Positions 34,931-46,736 are shown, counted from the stretch's first letter. The stretch: DNA of 64,000 nt from Chlamydoabsidia padenii (GCA_025330725.1 JAIWND010000020.1:124001-188000), one strand, 5' to 3'. A program made the numbers and translations. The notes: generated from the letters alone by a model not told the origin.

Positions 34931-35797
34931 ATGGCTGAACAACTCACTTATCTTATTACTGGTGCTTCTCGTGGTCTTGGACTTGAATTCGTCAAACAGT
35001 TATCTGCCAAGGGTCATATTGTCATTGCCACCGCCCGCAATCCTCAAAAAGCCCCCGAATTGGTCTCTTTAATCGATTATGAAAAAGTCATTGGCGTCGC
35101 TTTAGATACTACCGATCTCGCCTCTGTCAAGGTAACAACAACAAGAAGAAATAAGCATCCATGGCTCACACTTTTTTGTATAGGCTGCCTTTGACAAAAT
35201 TCAAACGATTGCTCCTCATGGTATTGATGTCCTTATCAACAATTCTGGCATCTCGGGTTCTGGGGATCGCAATGTCCTCACAAGGTAAAGTGGCATTTCG
35301 CTCTACAGTTGGACTCACACGATTCTATAGCACTCCAGATGATTATTTGGAAGTATTCAAGACCAACGTGGTGGGCACGTCCAATGTGACTCAAGCCGCT
35401 TTACCCTTGTTACGCCAAAAACAAACTCGCAAGATCATCAACATTTCCTCAGTGGTGGGCTCGGTCACATTGAATGTCCATGGTAGCCACATGCCTCAGT
35501 ACGGGACGTCCAAGGCGGCTGAAAATTATATAACCAAGGCATTCTCGGTTGCACTTAAAGAGGAACACTTTGCCGTGCTTGCGTAAGTAGACACACACAC
35601 GAGGAGGGGGGGGAAGAATACTAACACGTTATGATCATAGACTTCATCCTGGTTGGGTCCAAACCGATATGGGTGGTAAAAAGGCTCCCTTGACGGCGGA
35701 TGTCTCCATTGCTGGCATGATTGAACAAATTGAAAAACTCACCGTGGACAAGACGGGTACTTTTATGGATTACAACGGTGACACTCTTCCTTATTAA
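34931..35797 (+). CDS. Short-chain dehydrogenase/reductase, copy 1
   Basis: Four exons (34931-35131, 35184-35284, 35331-35582, 35641-35797) give 236 residues. The NAD(P) loop TGASRGLGLEF (TGxxxGxG), LINNSG (NNxG), the catalytic Ser in NISSVVGSV, and a YGTSKAAENY (YxxxK) motif are all present. This is a classical SDR of the C-factor/sniffer-like type. The substrate is unknown. It is paralogous to the gene at 37737 with the same length and intron positions, except that the last coding part here is one uninterrupted exon. A variant promoter motif (TTAAACCCCCGC) lies about 80 bp upstream. Confidence 0.93.
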
Positions 35798-37736
35798 ATA
35801 GCTTTTATATATATACATGTATTGATTGTAATAAAAAAAAAAAACTCCTTGTTGTTGTAATGATTGTCTATGGTGGGGGGAAATGCTACATTAAATATGT
35901 TTAAACCCTCGCACACTGCGTGGTTTTGTGAATCAAAAACCTCTGCCATAGTGTATTTGCATAAATAGTCGAGATTCGCAAATAGGACTCGTCGAACCAA
36001 TCACGCCACCTGGTTATTGCGGATTTTGAAGCTCCTATTTGGGATCTTGGACTCTCAAGCAGAAACTTTCTATTTTAGAACGGTGTTTTAAACTGAAACG
36101 GCGCTTCAACTGATGCATGATCTATACAACGGACAGGTGTTTTGAGTATCTCGAATGTGGGAATGGCCGCCTCTTGATGTATCCTGAAGAAACATTGGTG
36201 GCTGAAGAAAGTTAATACTCCTTTTGTCAATGTGGTTTGCTGGCATCAACAACTCATTTCCCTTGCCGGAAATGCTATTACAAAAACCAATAACTTTTGG
36301 CAACAATCAGTCGATTTAGTTGGTTCATGCAAAACGTTGTCAATGGTACGCAATTTCAAACCTTCGGGTGCGGCGATCATCTAATGTTCCTTGGTTCTTT
36401 TTTTTTTTTTTTGATGGCAGATTAAATCATTGAATGATGGGAGAAGCTTCAAATACAACGAATCAAGGCATCTATTGAAATCGATCCAGCAACTGACACT
36501 CCTGTAGAGGTCCTCCATACTATTCTTCTTGGTATTGCAAAGTACTTGCTAACGTACCTTGTAAAAGACATTATAAAATGAAATCAACAGCTCATGACAC
36601 GCCTTCAAAAACAACTGGAACAGCAATCGAAATCACCCAGCTATTTCAGGAACTTGAGAAGAAAAATCCAGCAAGTTGGTTCCTTCCTCAGTCGGGATTT
36701 TAAACAACTGATCCAAATTCTTCCTGTGGCTCTTCAACTTGAATTTGGTACATACCTGTGGAAACGATACAAAACATTATCCCTTGCTTTTCTGCTTTGG
36801 GTGCTCTCTCCTCTCTCCTATTTGTTCGGTCCATTGAAAACGCGGCAAAAAAAAACGTTTAGAGTGCCGTATTCTTATCACAGATACGTGCCATGTCCGA
36901 TCGTTCCTTAACAATTGGCAAATTGTTCAAGTTGGGTGGGAAGCAATGCTACAAAATGGATACCTTCCACAACTACAACAATATTACTACAACGCTTACA
37001 CCCACAATCCAACGATTAGAATATCTGAAGCCAGAGATCATAATAGACATGGACAGGAGCACTGGGTTAAAGCACATTGCGAACACAGCAAAGTTTAGCG
37101 TACATTGGTTATTTTATCTTACTTTAACCTAATAAAGTAGATACATGTATCGCCCCTTACCAACTTTGAACAAAAAGTTTGTTTTTTTTTTGCATGAAAA
37201 GCGGATTTCCATTTTTTTGAAAAGCCGCCTGCCTTTGATTTCAAAGTTGCACAATGGAAAAAAAGTTCAAGGACAGATGGAGATGTTTGGCCAATGATGT
37301 TCATTCATTATAACTGGGTTTTATTTCCAGTATTAAGGCGCCGTTTTATTACCCATTACGAACCCCCATGAATAGTTTGTTTTTATTGTTTCGGGAAATA
37401 ATTTATCCGTGCTGGTATCCCAATAAAACACATGTGTAACCTCTCTTCTTGGAACGTTTTCCGACATGTATTCGTCATATTCTTTTCTTTCTTACACTTG
37501 CTTGATCTGGTTAAAAAACGAATATCTCCAAACTGGAAAGAGCCCGACATGGATTAGTAATGCATCGCCATTGTAGCATTGATTTACGAATACTAACACT
37601 ACATTGTTGGTACAGCATGATGGAAGAATGTTTAAACCCCGCAGTCCCGTGGTCCAGGTTATTATATAAACATGAAATCTGTCTCTCTCTCTCTCTTTTT
37701 TCTCTCCTTATCAAACAACTCTCTTTCTTTTAAACA
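35798..37736. other. Spacer between paralogous SDR genes
   Basis: 1.9 kb of sequence without an intact gene. Open stretches at 36594-36911 and 36893-37132 show no known domain and are interrupted. The motif variant TTTAAACCCCGC (37631-37642) sits upstream of SDR copy 2. A similar TTTAAACCCTCGC occurs at about 35900. Confidence 0.5.
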
Positions 37737-38718
37737 ATGTCTGAACAACTCACTTATCTTATTACTGGCGCTTCTCGCGGCCTTGGTCTTGAATTCATCA
37801 AGCAATTATCTGCCAAGGGCCATACTATCATTGCCACCGCTCGTAACCCTCACCAATCCGAAGCTTTGGTCTCATTGATCGATCAAAAAAAAGTCATTGG
37901 TGTCACTTTAGATACCACTGATATTGCCTCTGTCAAGGTAATAAAAAATAAAAAAGCTTGATGGCACATGGAACTCGAACACTTTTTATATATAGGCTGC
38001 TTTTGACAAGATTCAAACCATCGCTCCTCATGGTATTGATGTGCTTATCAACAACTCTGGCATTTCAGGTCCTCGTGACCAAGATGTACTTAATGCGTAA
38101 GTGGCACTTTTTTTGGGAGGATGGTGGTGGACCAACTTTTTTTTTTAAAAAAAAAAAACAACAAAATCTATAGCACCCCTGACAATTATTTGGATGTCTT
38201 CAATACCAATGTGGTGGGTACGTCCAATGTGACTCAAGCCGCTTTACCCTTGTTACGTCAAAAACAAACCCGTAAGATCATCAACATTTCCTCCATTCTT
38301 GGTTCCGTCTCGCTTAATCTGCAAGGCGCTGCTGCTCCTTATTATGGTGCTTCCAAGGCCGCTGAAAACTATGTGTCCAAGGCATTCTCCACTGCCCTCA
38401 AGGAAGAAAACTTTGCCGTGCTTGCGTAAGTGAGAAGGATACTACCACTACTCTGTGTATACTAACACCTTTTTTCTTTTTTTCTTTATTGTGTGGTCGA
38501 TAGGCTTCATCCTGGTTGGGTAAGTAGTAGAGGGGGATCCTGATTCGTGTGATTACTTATCTCTGTAATATGTATAGGTTAAAACTGATATGGGTGGTGA
38601 CATTGCTCCTTTGGAGGCACCTGAATCCATTGCTGGTATGATTGAACAAATCGATAAACTCACCGCGGACAAGACTGGTACTTTTATTGATTACCTTGGT
38701 GAAGCCATCGTTTATTAG
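37737..38718 (+). CDS. Short-chain dehydrogenase/reductase, copy 2
   Basis: Five exons (37737-37937, 37996-38096, 38174-38425, 38504-38519, 38578-38718) give 236 residues, aligned end to end with copy 1 without gaps. It has TGASRGLGLEF, LINNSG, NISSILGSV and YGASKAAENY. An extra 58-nt intron (38520-38577) splits the coding sequence right after HPGW, creating a 16-nt exon; copy 1 has continuous coding there. Both copies look functional. A (TC)n tract lies in the 5' UTR and a GTAATAAAC signal at 38751. Confidence 0.93.
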
Positions 38719-38941
38719 ATATATAAAAATGTATAGGTTATTATTAACTTGTAATAAACTTGTTTGTGTTAATGTCTATTTGGGGATAATGTTTAAATAT
38801 GAATGATTAGGCAGGGTGATTAATGCAAAACCTTCATTTTACTTTAAAACGCCGATTTTGAACTGCCGCGCCTTCTCGCACCTTCCAACCACGTTAAATT
38901 GGTAACTTTTATGGGTGACTATGATATAAAAATAGACAATG

Positions 38942-39125
38942 GATGCTCTCATCGTGCACTAAGTTTGTCTCAGCATACTTTAAACTCAACCAAGGTAGTA
39001 CCATGAGTTGCACCCTGAGACGACTTTTTTTACTAACCTGAGATGCTCTCATCGTGCACCAAGTTCGTCTCAGCATACTTTGAACCCAGACGAGGTAGTA
39101 CCATGAGTTGCACGATGAGAACATC
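38942..39125. repeat. Two 84-bp repeat units in tandem, period 100 bp, with terminal inverted arms
   Basis: Unit 1 (38942-39024) and unit 2 (39042-39125) share GATGCTCTCATCGTGCA, GTCTCAGCATACTTT and GGTAGTACCATGAGTTGCA in the same order. In unit 2 the left arm GATGCTCTCATCGTGCA (39042-39058) is mirrored by TGCACGATGAGAACATC (39109-39125), a 16/17 inverted repeat. In unit 1 the right arm has decayed. This looks like a small hairpin-forming or MITE-like element that was duplicated. An exact promoter-type 11-mer follows at 39150. Confidence 0.85.
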
Positions 39126-39149
39126 CCTTGACTTTTTGCATAAAATCGT

Positions 39150-39160
39150 CGGGATTTGAA
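39150..39160 (-). promoter_or_regulatory. TTCAAATCCCG element (reverse) upstream of hydrolase
   Basis: Exact CGGGATTTGAA 222 bp before the hydrolase start and just outside the 100-bp tandem repeats. Confidence 0.4.
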
Positions 39161-39382
39161 TGATTTGGCCTCTACTGTATACATTGCTTTGCCATCGTAT
39201 CAACAACATTCCTAAAGAATAGAGAGACACCTATCATTTGTTTAAAAGCTGGAGAATGCCAAAAAGTATGTTCCGGCGACAATTCCAAACCACATACTAA
39301 ACGATCATTCTAGAAAATGACACTATATATATGCATATGTAAAGGACAAAGCGCTTCTCCTTTACTCTCTTTTTATCAAAAC

Positions 39383-40626
39383 ATGACTATTGATCAAAAC
39401 ATAGCTATTGATGCAACATCATCTCATGGAAAAGTGGCAGTTGGCAAAAGTTATAAGCATAATAAGCCCATACAACTTTACTATGAACTACATGGCACAG
39501 GGGCTGAAAAAGTAGTCATGTTGAATGGCCTTGGTACTCCTTGTCAATTTTGGGACATTCAGGCATGTAAACCTCGGAACAAAAACGAAATAAGAACCAA
39601 TCTTTTTTTTTTTTTTTTATGTGTATAGGCAGAGTACCTTGCAGGAACGGGTGATTACACTGTTCTCACATTTGATAATCGAGGGGCGGGAAAATCAGGT
39701 AATAATGATCAAACAATGTGTATATATACTTTTTCATCTAAACCTATTTTTTATGCCAGATTCACCTCGTGAACTTTATACGCAAGTGGTTTTGAAAAAC
39801 AAAAAAGGGGGGTGGGTCGGACTTTGACATTTAACTTTTATTTATTTTTTCACCCTCAGCATTCCTGAAATGGCAAATGATACTTTGAGTCTATTGGATC
39901 ATCTTGGTTGGCACTCGTCTGTCCATCTAGTGGGTGTCAGTATGGGTGGTATGATTGCATTGGAGTTAGCCGCCATGGTACCTAAACGATGGAAAACATT
40001 GACATTGACAAGTACTTGCCGAAAAAATACCATGCCCGCTGCAAGTTGTTCCCACCCTCCCTCCCCATTCTCTCCCACTAACCTTTGTATGTTTGCTTTA
40101 AATAGATGAAAACATCTATTGCAATAAGTAAGGCCGTCTTTTTAAGTAAAACAGTGGATGAAAAAATCAATCACATTATTGACGTGGCGTACCCATCCAC
40201 TTGGCTCACATCATCACCCACAGAATCGTCAAAATACACTACCAACCGTGACATGTTGGTGGCCACCATGAAGACATGGTTTGAAAAATCTGAAGATCAA
40301 CCTATCCATGGTCTTATCAGTCAATTCGCCGCTTGTTGTCGACACCATGTATCGAAATCACGTTTAATGGCTTTACGGAAAACTGGTCTTCCTGTCTTGA
40401 TCGTGACGGGATCGTTGGATTCTATCGTTCGTCCGTTCAATTCTTATCAAATACATACCTTGTTAGGAGGTCGAATGGAAGTATTTGTAGGAAGGTAAGA
40501 AGGAAAGAAAGAAAAGAGTGGCAAGTTCCACGATTCACGTTGCATATCTTTAGTGGCCATGGCATACCTCATGAACAAACCCACCGATATAATGTGTTGT
40601 TGGTCGATCACTTTACCCAAGCATAA
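39383..40626 (+). CDS. Alpha/beta hydrolase with three GC-AG introns
   Basis: Six exons (39383-39562, 39629-39698, 39760-39781, 39860-40040, 40106-40494, 40554-40626) give 304 residues. Fold landmarks: VVMLNGLGTP before the oxyanion region, FDNRGAGKSDSP, nucleophile elbow VGVSMGGMIALEL (GxSxG), acid segment IVTGSLDSIVRP, and late His in GSGHGIPHEQ. This is a classic AB-hydrolase order, similar to 3-oxoadipate lactonase-like enzymes, but the substrate is unknown. Introns 1, 3 and 4 start with GC (gcatgt, gcaagt, gcaagt). GT alternatives a few bases away put the conserved downstream segments out of frame. Confidence 0.88.
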
Positions 40627-40913
40627 ATAAATAAATAAAAGAAGTAGATGGTGGATACTTTTTTTTTTTTTTTACTTGTCAAAATAAAAAAAAAAGTGTT
40701 TGTCGATTCATGCAATCGGAGTTTTACATTGTGAAGTCGGGCAGGAATGTCGACAAACGAGTCATCTGAGGCAGAGTATATATAAAATTGCAGCAACCAT
40801 GTATCTATCAAGGTCATCATTATTAAACAAAGTGGTAAAAAAAAAAAAAGAAGTATGTGTTTATTATTTATATAAAAGTTATACTAGATGATCCAAATCC
40901 ACGACCAAGCCAT

Positions 40914-42462
40914 TCATCGTTTCAGTCGTTTATCAGTAGCAAATTTTGGACTTTTAGGTACGGTCAACGCAACAGGCAAGTAGGGTGAGACAAAGGACTA
41001 GGAGACCGGAAAAAAGAAAAAGATAAGTGTGAGTATAACTAGATCCAAGCACTGCAAACCAACTTACATGTCCAGGTAAATGATGTGTCCATGTATCCAA
41101 GCCTTGTAAGGTATCTTCTTCTTTTTCTTCAAATGTAGATTGAATCACCGAAAAACGACGAGCAGGGACCAGTCTCCTTTGCTGTTGCGGTATAACCCAT
41201 TTCTTGCTCTTGCGATTCGCTTCACGTATCACTCTTTTCGCCCGTTCCATCGTGGTTTCCTTCCACATTGGTTTCTGATGTGATTTGACCTGATTAATGA
41301 GTTTTAATAATGGTGATGGATGTGATTTGATTCGAGCGATCAGTTGTAAAAGTGCCTCCGATGGTGGTGATGATGTTTTTGCTGCTTTTGGTGGCGGTCC
41401 TTGTTGATCCAGAGATCGTTTTCTTGATGGCGGTTCGTTTTGAGTCGTCGCCAAAGGAGTCGATACATCAGACTGTTGTATTGACGAATCCACATGCTGT
41501 GGTTCTTGTTGAGAGTGGATATCGTGTTTATGTAAAGTCTGATCTAACTCTATTTTTGATGATGGTTTTGGTATTGGTGATTTGAGAGTGACGCCCAGGA
41601 GAGGTAACTTGATGATATGCCTATAAGCCAATACTTCTTGTCCGTCCACAGTATGATCGCCTTGTTGGTCAGTGGTTTTTTGAATGGCATCAGTTGCAGG
41701 TGAAACGTCTTCTACAGGTGGTGGAGTTGATGATTCTTCATACTGTTGCCCTGTATTGTCTTTTTGTTCTGTATTGTCTTGTTGCTCTGTGGTGTATTGC
41801 TGTTCCGTGTCATCTTGTCGTTCCGTATTGTCTTGTCGTTCCGTATTGTCTTGTTGTTCTGTAATGTATTGTTGTTCTGTGATGTATTGTTGTTCTGTAA
41901 TGTATTGCGGTTCTGTGATGTATTGCGGTTCTTTATCTTCATGTTGAATAAGATTTGGCGAAGATGACCTGAGCCAAGGATCGTCATCCAGTTTATCATC
42001 AGAAAGTAAATAACCAGTGTCATCATCATTAAGGTGTTGAGTTTGTGCGATGCGTGTCTTTTTCTTGAGTTCCATTTTGATATCCCTCCGTTTTGATACT
42101 TGTTGTGATCGTCGCTGAGAAGGTGAATGAAGATAAACATCGGCAGTATAATTGACAGGAGGGTGATAACTAGTATTGTTTTTTAAAGAAAGTGTTTTTT
42201 CGACATGATGGGTTGTTAGTCCTTGATCATTTGTTGTTGTTGTTGTTGTTGGTGCAGTCAGGATACGTTGGGAGAAGAGAGAAGTGTTTTGTTGAGCTAT
42301 TTTTGAGAGGGATTAATTAATCTTTGGTCACTTTATTAGCTTTTGTTTCTCAATCTTACCAAACCATTCATCGCCAACATGGTTGTTTTCTTCTTCTGTT
42401 TTGGTGAAATCGTAATATCTTGGTGCATCAAATTGCCATAACGAGGGATTAGTGATTGCCAT
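40914..42462 (-). CDS. TPX2-like spindle assembly factor
   Basis: Three minus-strand exons (42462-42360, 42296-41068, 40997-40914) give 471 residues. The N-terminus LWQFDAPRYYDFT...DEWF matches the conserved start of TPX2 proteins (Aurora-binding region). The C-terminal exon ends LTVPKSPKFATDKRLKR, resembling the PxSPxF motif common to TPX2. The middle is Lys/Arg-rich (WKETTMERAKRVIREANRK) and could be microtubule- or importin-binding. Residues about 120-185 form a degenerate six-residue repeat (EQQYIT/EQQDNT type) encoded by an 18-bp minisatellite. TPX2 promotes Ran-dependent spindle microtubule nucleation. The protein is shorter than animal TPX2. It converges with the hydrolase gene. Confidence 0.8.
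41738..41936. repeat. 18-bp coding minisatellite in TPX2-like gene
   Basis: About eleven imperfect 18-bp units (TGTTCTGTRATGTATTGT type), encoding repeated six-residue blocks EQQYIT, EQQDNT and ERQDNT on the minus strand. Confidence 0.9.
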
Positions 42463-42528
42463 TGATCGAAAGAAAAACAGAGCAAAGTCTCTCTTTTTTT
42501 CCCAACGCGATAACCAAAAGACATGATT

Positions 42529-42539
42529 TTCAAATCCCG
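42529..42539 (+). promoter_or_regulatory. TTCAAATCCCG element upstream of TPX2-like gene
   Basis: Exact 11-mer 66 bp upstream of the TPX2 start codon (gene on minus strand), so it is reversed relative to transcription. It lies in the 219-bp gap to the MFS gene 3' end. Confidence 0.5.
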
Positions 42540-42681
42540 ATTTCGACTATCAAGTCCCGCAATGATTCAGGGACAATATATACATATTAGATCCACGTTT
42601 TACATCAGCAAAGTTAAAAAGTAACGGAGATTTTTATTTGATTTGATTAAAGTTATATACACAAATAGAGAAAGGGGTAAC

Positions 42682-44327
42682 CTAGATTTCTAATTTTCTT
42701 TTACCATTGGGAATAAAAGTCCAAATCACTAGATCACAAAGAGAAGAGAGTCAGTTGATACTGAATCATGATACCAGTATCTGTTTGTTTTTTGTTTTTT
42801 TCTTACCTTGCATCACCACTGCACAAGCAAACCATGTCAACGGCATGTAAATAATACCAAGGAAGCCTAAAAAGAAGGGGGAGGGAAATAACCCAATGAG
42901 TTGTTCAAGAAGAATACCTTTTTTTAAAGAAAAATAAAATAAAAACCCCCTTACCGGCTATTTGTCCTGCAAGGAATGGGAAAAAAGCTGCACCACCAGC
43001 ACCAAACCTATACAAAAAGATATATATAAAAAAGGTTAAAAGTGATTCTAAAGTATACAATCGTGAGTGCCCTACGCAGCCATGAATCCAATGGCAGTAG
43101 CGTGCATATTTCTAGGAAGCACATTGGATGCCAAAGAGATACAAGATGGGAACATGGGACCTATGAAAAACCCAACAAGAATAATAAAACTCGAGTCCAT
43201 CCAAACATTGGGGATCAGATATACCAAAAGTAAAAGAGTAGCAGCAGTGATAGTGAAGACCGACACCATCAACTTTTCCCCATACTTCCCTGTAAACCAA
43301 CCCAGCACGAGGCGACCAATGGCTAGACCGGCCCAATAACCCGAAATGACATGACCCATATCGATGGGATCCCCATGCATACCTTCGGTCAAGTAAGAGT
43401 AGCCCCATCCACCAATACAGACCTCCACACCAGCATAAGTCAGAATATAGATCGCCCCAAGTAAAGTCATACGATTGAGAATAGCTTTGCGTCGTAAAGT
43501 ACTTGAATGTGTTTCGTCGTCGTCAGTCCTAGTGGTTGTCCCATCCAAATCCACGCCCCTGAAACCAATGGTAACTAGTATATAGTTGACGATAGCCACA
43601 CCTAATAGAAACACATAGATTCCCTTCCATGACATGTCGTGAGCCAATAAATAAGTGCCCACCAATGGAGAAATCATGGCACCCACACCATAGATAGCTA
43701 AAGAAAGAAAATGCGAATTAGTTTAGATGTAAAAGGGGTGAAGAGGGAATTGATTTTTTTTTTTTTTTTACCGTGAAGAATGTTTAGCATCAAGGTAGCC
43801 ATTGGTACATTGGCCACATACACATTGATAGCCCCATCCATCAATCCGAACCCACCACCCTGCATAATCATCGACAAGGCCATGATAGGGAACCCAAATC
43901 CTTGAGACATAACCATGTAAGCAAGAGCAATGGCCGTTGAACCCACATAAATTGTCCGTAATTGCCCCAATGTGTGTACCACATAACCATTACAAGCAGC
44001 TGCTAAAAAAAATCCTGCCGCGCCACACATGAAGAGTGTCGATACCGTACCATTGGATATACCATAGTATTCTTTCAATCGTGGAATGATCTATATCGAA
44101 AAAAAAGGATGAGTACATAGGATTTAAAGAAAAAATAACTAGTCCCTACTACTTACAATGCCCAAATTACCATCGTTCAAACCTGCAAACATGGCAATAA
44201 AGTTGGATGCGATCAAGGGACGAATATAAGGCTTCAGATCTTTCCATTTGACTTGAGCAGTTTGTGAAGATTCTAATAGGTGAGTTGATTCATCGGCTTG
44301 AGTATTATTTCCACCATCGTAAACCAT
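42682..44327 (-). CDS. MFS transporter (Bsc6/FucP-like)
   Basis: Six minus-strand exons (44327-44157, 44090-43772, 43697-43076, 43007-42955, 42866-42807, 42728-42682) give 423 residues with about 12 hydrophobic segments. Landmarks include IASNFIAMFAGLNDGNLGIIIPRLKEYY in TM1, MDGAINVYVANVP, GYWAGLAIGRLVLGWFTGKYGEK (MFS signature loop), and FGAGGAAFFPFLAGQIAG in TM11. An N-terminal acidic tail (DESTHLLESS) contains a dileucine-type signal, which suggests a vacuolar or endosomal location (inference). The Asp/Thr-rich loop near 245-265 lies between the two six-helix halves. Substrate unknown; similar fungal proteins have been linked to sugars or lipids. CGGGGTTTGAA, a variant of the promoter motif, lies about 205 bp upstream. 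Confidence 0.9.
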
Positions 44328-46601
44328 GTTGAACTAAAAGGGAAAGAAAGGGAAAGAAAAAGTTTACCCTTCCCCTCTTTTTTATTTTTTTCGGGCTGCG
44401 GAGTTATAAAAACAAGATTTAGGCATTCTCCACGAATCATCAAGGCCTTTGTAGATTGAAAGAAGGGGGAGGGAATAGTATGTAGGTAGTGTCGTCAAGG
44501 GGCACCAAGAAAGTGTTCCAAAAAGGATAGTATCGGGGTTTGAAAAAGTAGAAGAAGGTAGAGTAAACATCTTTGGCCCTTTTTCTCTTTTCTCTTTTTC
44601 TTTCTTAAATTCAATCAACCGAGGTAATCAAGAAGTAATCAATAGTCCTTTGAACATACTAAACATCTTCTTATTTTCCCGTCGACATTCTTTGTAGATG
44701 CACTTGTCCTGGGGGTGAACTTGTTCGATCCTTACCATCGAAACACGTCTTATCTTTAGTTGCGGAATGGAACCAAGGTTGATTATGTCATTTACGGATT
44801 AGTGCATCATGACAAGGTAATTCTAAGCTTGATGGTGACAAAGAATCTAGTGACCAGGGTCAAGTTTTGTTTATGATACTTACTCTTCCTTGTTTGACTT
44901 TATAGGATGCCTCTATGTTTGCCCGTTGGGTTTGGTGGTGGAAAAAAAAAATCTGGACCAGCTTGTACTCCTTGTACCGATATGGTTGGTTACTATCCAA
45001 TTAGTTATAAAAATAGATTAGGGAATGGATTTAAACTTTACTAACGATAGATTTGTACTCGCTAATAAAAAAAAAATATTGTTAACAAGATGGCTTGATA
45101 ACAACTATAGTGCCATAATGTATATATGCTGGGTGTTGTCTATTGGACTGATTCATTGTTTGTAGCCGCCTACAGGAAAGAAAAAAAAAAGTGCGGGGTT
45201 TGAATCTCGAAAAAATCCAGGTACACGCCAAGTTTTTTTGCTTGTTGACATTTATAACAAACAATCGTATATCATCGTTCCGTAAACATGTGTTTATTAA
45301 ATACGCTCGGATGACATGTTTTTAATCGACAAAAGTACTCCATATGAAATACCATTGATAGTAATCACCTTTCTTTTAGAGATCACCTATCATGTGAACT
45401 GTGCGTTCTGTTACACCCCTCATGAAAAGCTCATGCTTTAGTCTAACCATCATTTGATAATGATGACGATTCACAACCAGTGGCATTCCAAAAAAGGGAA
45501 AACTGGGGTTGCGGGTAACTGTTATAGATTTCTTTTTTAGTGGGAGTGCGGAGATTGTAAACCCCACTTTTGAGTTCATCACGGGAACCATTATCGATGT
45601 GAGCCAAGAGATCAACATCAGAAACAAGGTTTCTTTCATGGCGTGAAAGTTTGCCAAAAATTACTAGACCTTCAAATTGTCGGGATTTCGATTTTTTTAG
45701 TTTTGATCATACAAGTGGTACTTACGGAATGGTGAAAAAGGTGGTATTTAAGCAAATAGGAAAGACGATCTGGGTGCGGCTACGCAAAGAAAGAGAAAGG
45801 TGTTGTTTAGGTAACCAGCTAGTTATCATGGGACGCTACACATATGCTGGTGTTACTTTATTCATAGAGGACCTACCCACTATCAAATAGATCAAATCTA
45901 AAGTGGGTGATTTCGGATGAAATGATGGCGAGTGTATGCATAGTATCAGCAGTTATTTTCTCTCTCTCGCAAAATACCCTTTGACATGAGCTATAAATGA
46001 AAAGACGGTGATACAAGAACGAGTGGGTAAGCGCTCGAGCCAATAAAAAAAAATCGGACCCCTGAATTTCCCCCTCCTCGAGGCATGATTTATGCAGACA
46101 AAGGACTGTATTGATAGTTGGGTCGGGAACAAGAGACGATGTAACCCAAAATCATGGGGACGACGGAAGATGTCGATTTTTTTTCTCTCTCTCTCTCTCT
46201 CTCTCTCTCCATTGACATGACCAAGCTTACAAAAAAGAATCGGGATCTGTATGCACGGGATGGTTACTTTATAAGGGGGTGCGTAGATAGGGTAAACCTT
46301 CCAAGATTTGATGCCCATGACCCCCTCTTTCAAAAACTCCATCGACTCGTGATTCGTTTTTCAGGTGATGGCAACAAAAAAAAAGTTTTTCCATTACATG
46401 AGAAGGATCCACAAGAGAAAATTTCAGAGTAGGACAACATTGTATTCCCTCAAGGTGGCTTTTTTTAAGATACTAGTACATCTTACTTATTGGCACTATA
46501 AAAGACCTATAGTATTTCTTTTTTCTTTCTTTCTTTCTTTCTTCATCCTCATATCAGGTCCTCCTCTCATCTCGGGCATTTAATATTCATACTCCGACAA
46601 C
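44328..46601. other. 2.3-kb gene-poor region
   Basis: Short ORFs without signatures. Two exon-like pieces with a plausible intron (about 44746-44816, GT at 44817, AG near 44907) read LRNGTKVDYVIYGLVHHDK then DASMFARWVW and may be a decayed gene. Motif variants CGGGGTTTGAA occur at 44534 and 45194. A (TC)n run is at about 46184-46210. Nothing else is supported. Confidence 0.45.
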
Positions 46602-46736
46602 ATGGCTTCTTCATCACCTTTATTGACCTTACCAGTATGTCATGGCCGAGGGAAAAGCTATTGTCTGACTCACCGAAGATATTTTGAGACAAGTTGGTGT
46701 CCTGATTGTCAAGCCAGAGCCAAAGTCCAGATCTAA
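46602..46736 (+). CDS. Possible 44-residue zinc-ribbon-like microprotein
   Basis: A short intact ORF with an ACAACATGG start context, preceded by a T/C-rich leader and followed by TAATAAAAC near 46875. The peptide carries VCHGRGKSYCLTHRRYF and SWCPDCQ, i.e. Cys/His spacing (C-x7-C-x2-H and C-x2-C) capable of binding one metal. It ends ARAKVQI. I do not recognise the family. It could also be the surviving piece of a larger lost zinc-binding gene. Confidence 0.35.
   Translation: MASSSPLLTLPVCHGRGKSYCLTHRRYFETSWCPDCQARAKVQI

Noticed and set aside
41684..41967. Cys/Ser-rich plus-strand ORFs over the TPX2 gene
   Set aside because: Antisense readings of the 18-bp minisatellite; they look like cysteine-rich repeat proteins only because of that repeat.
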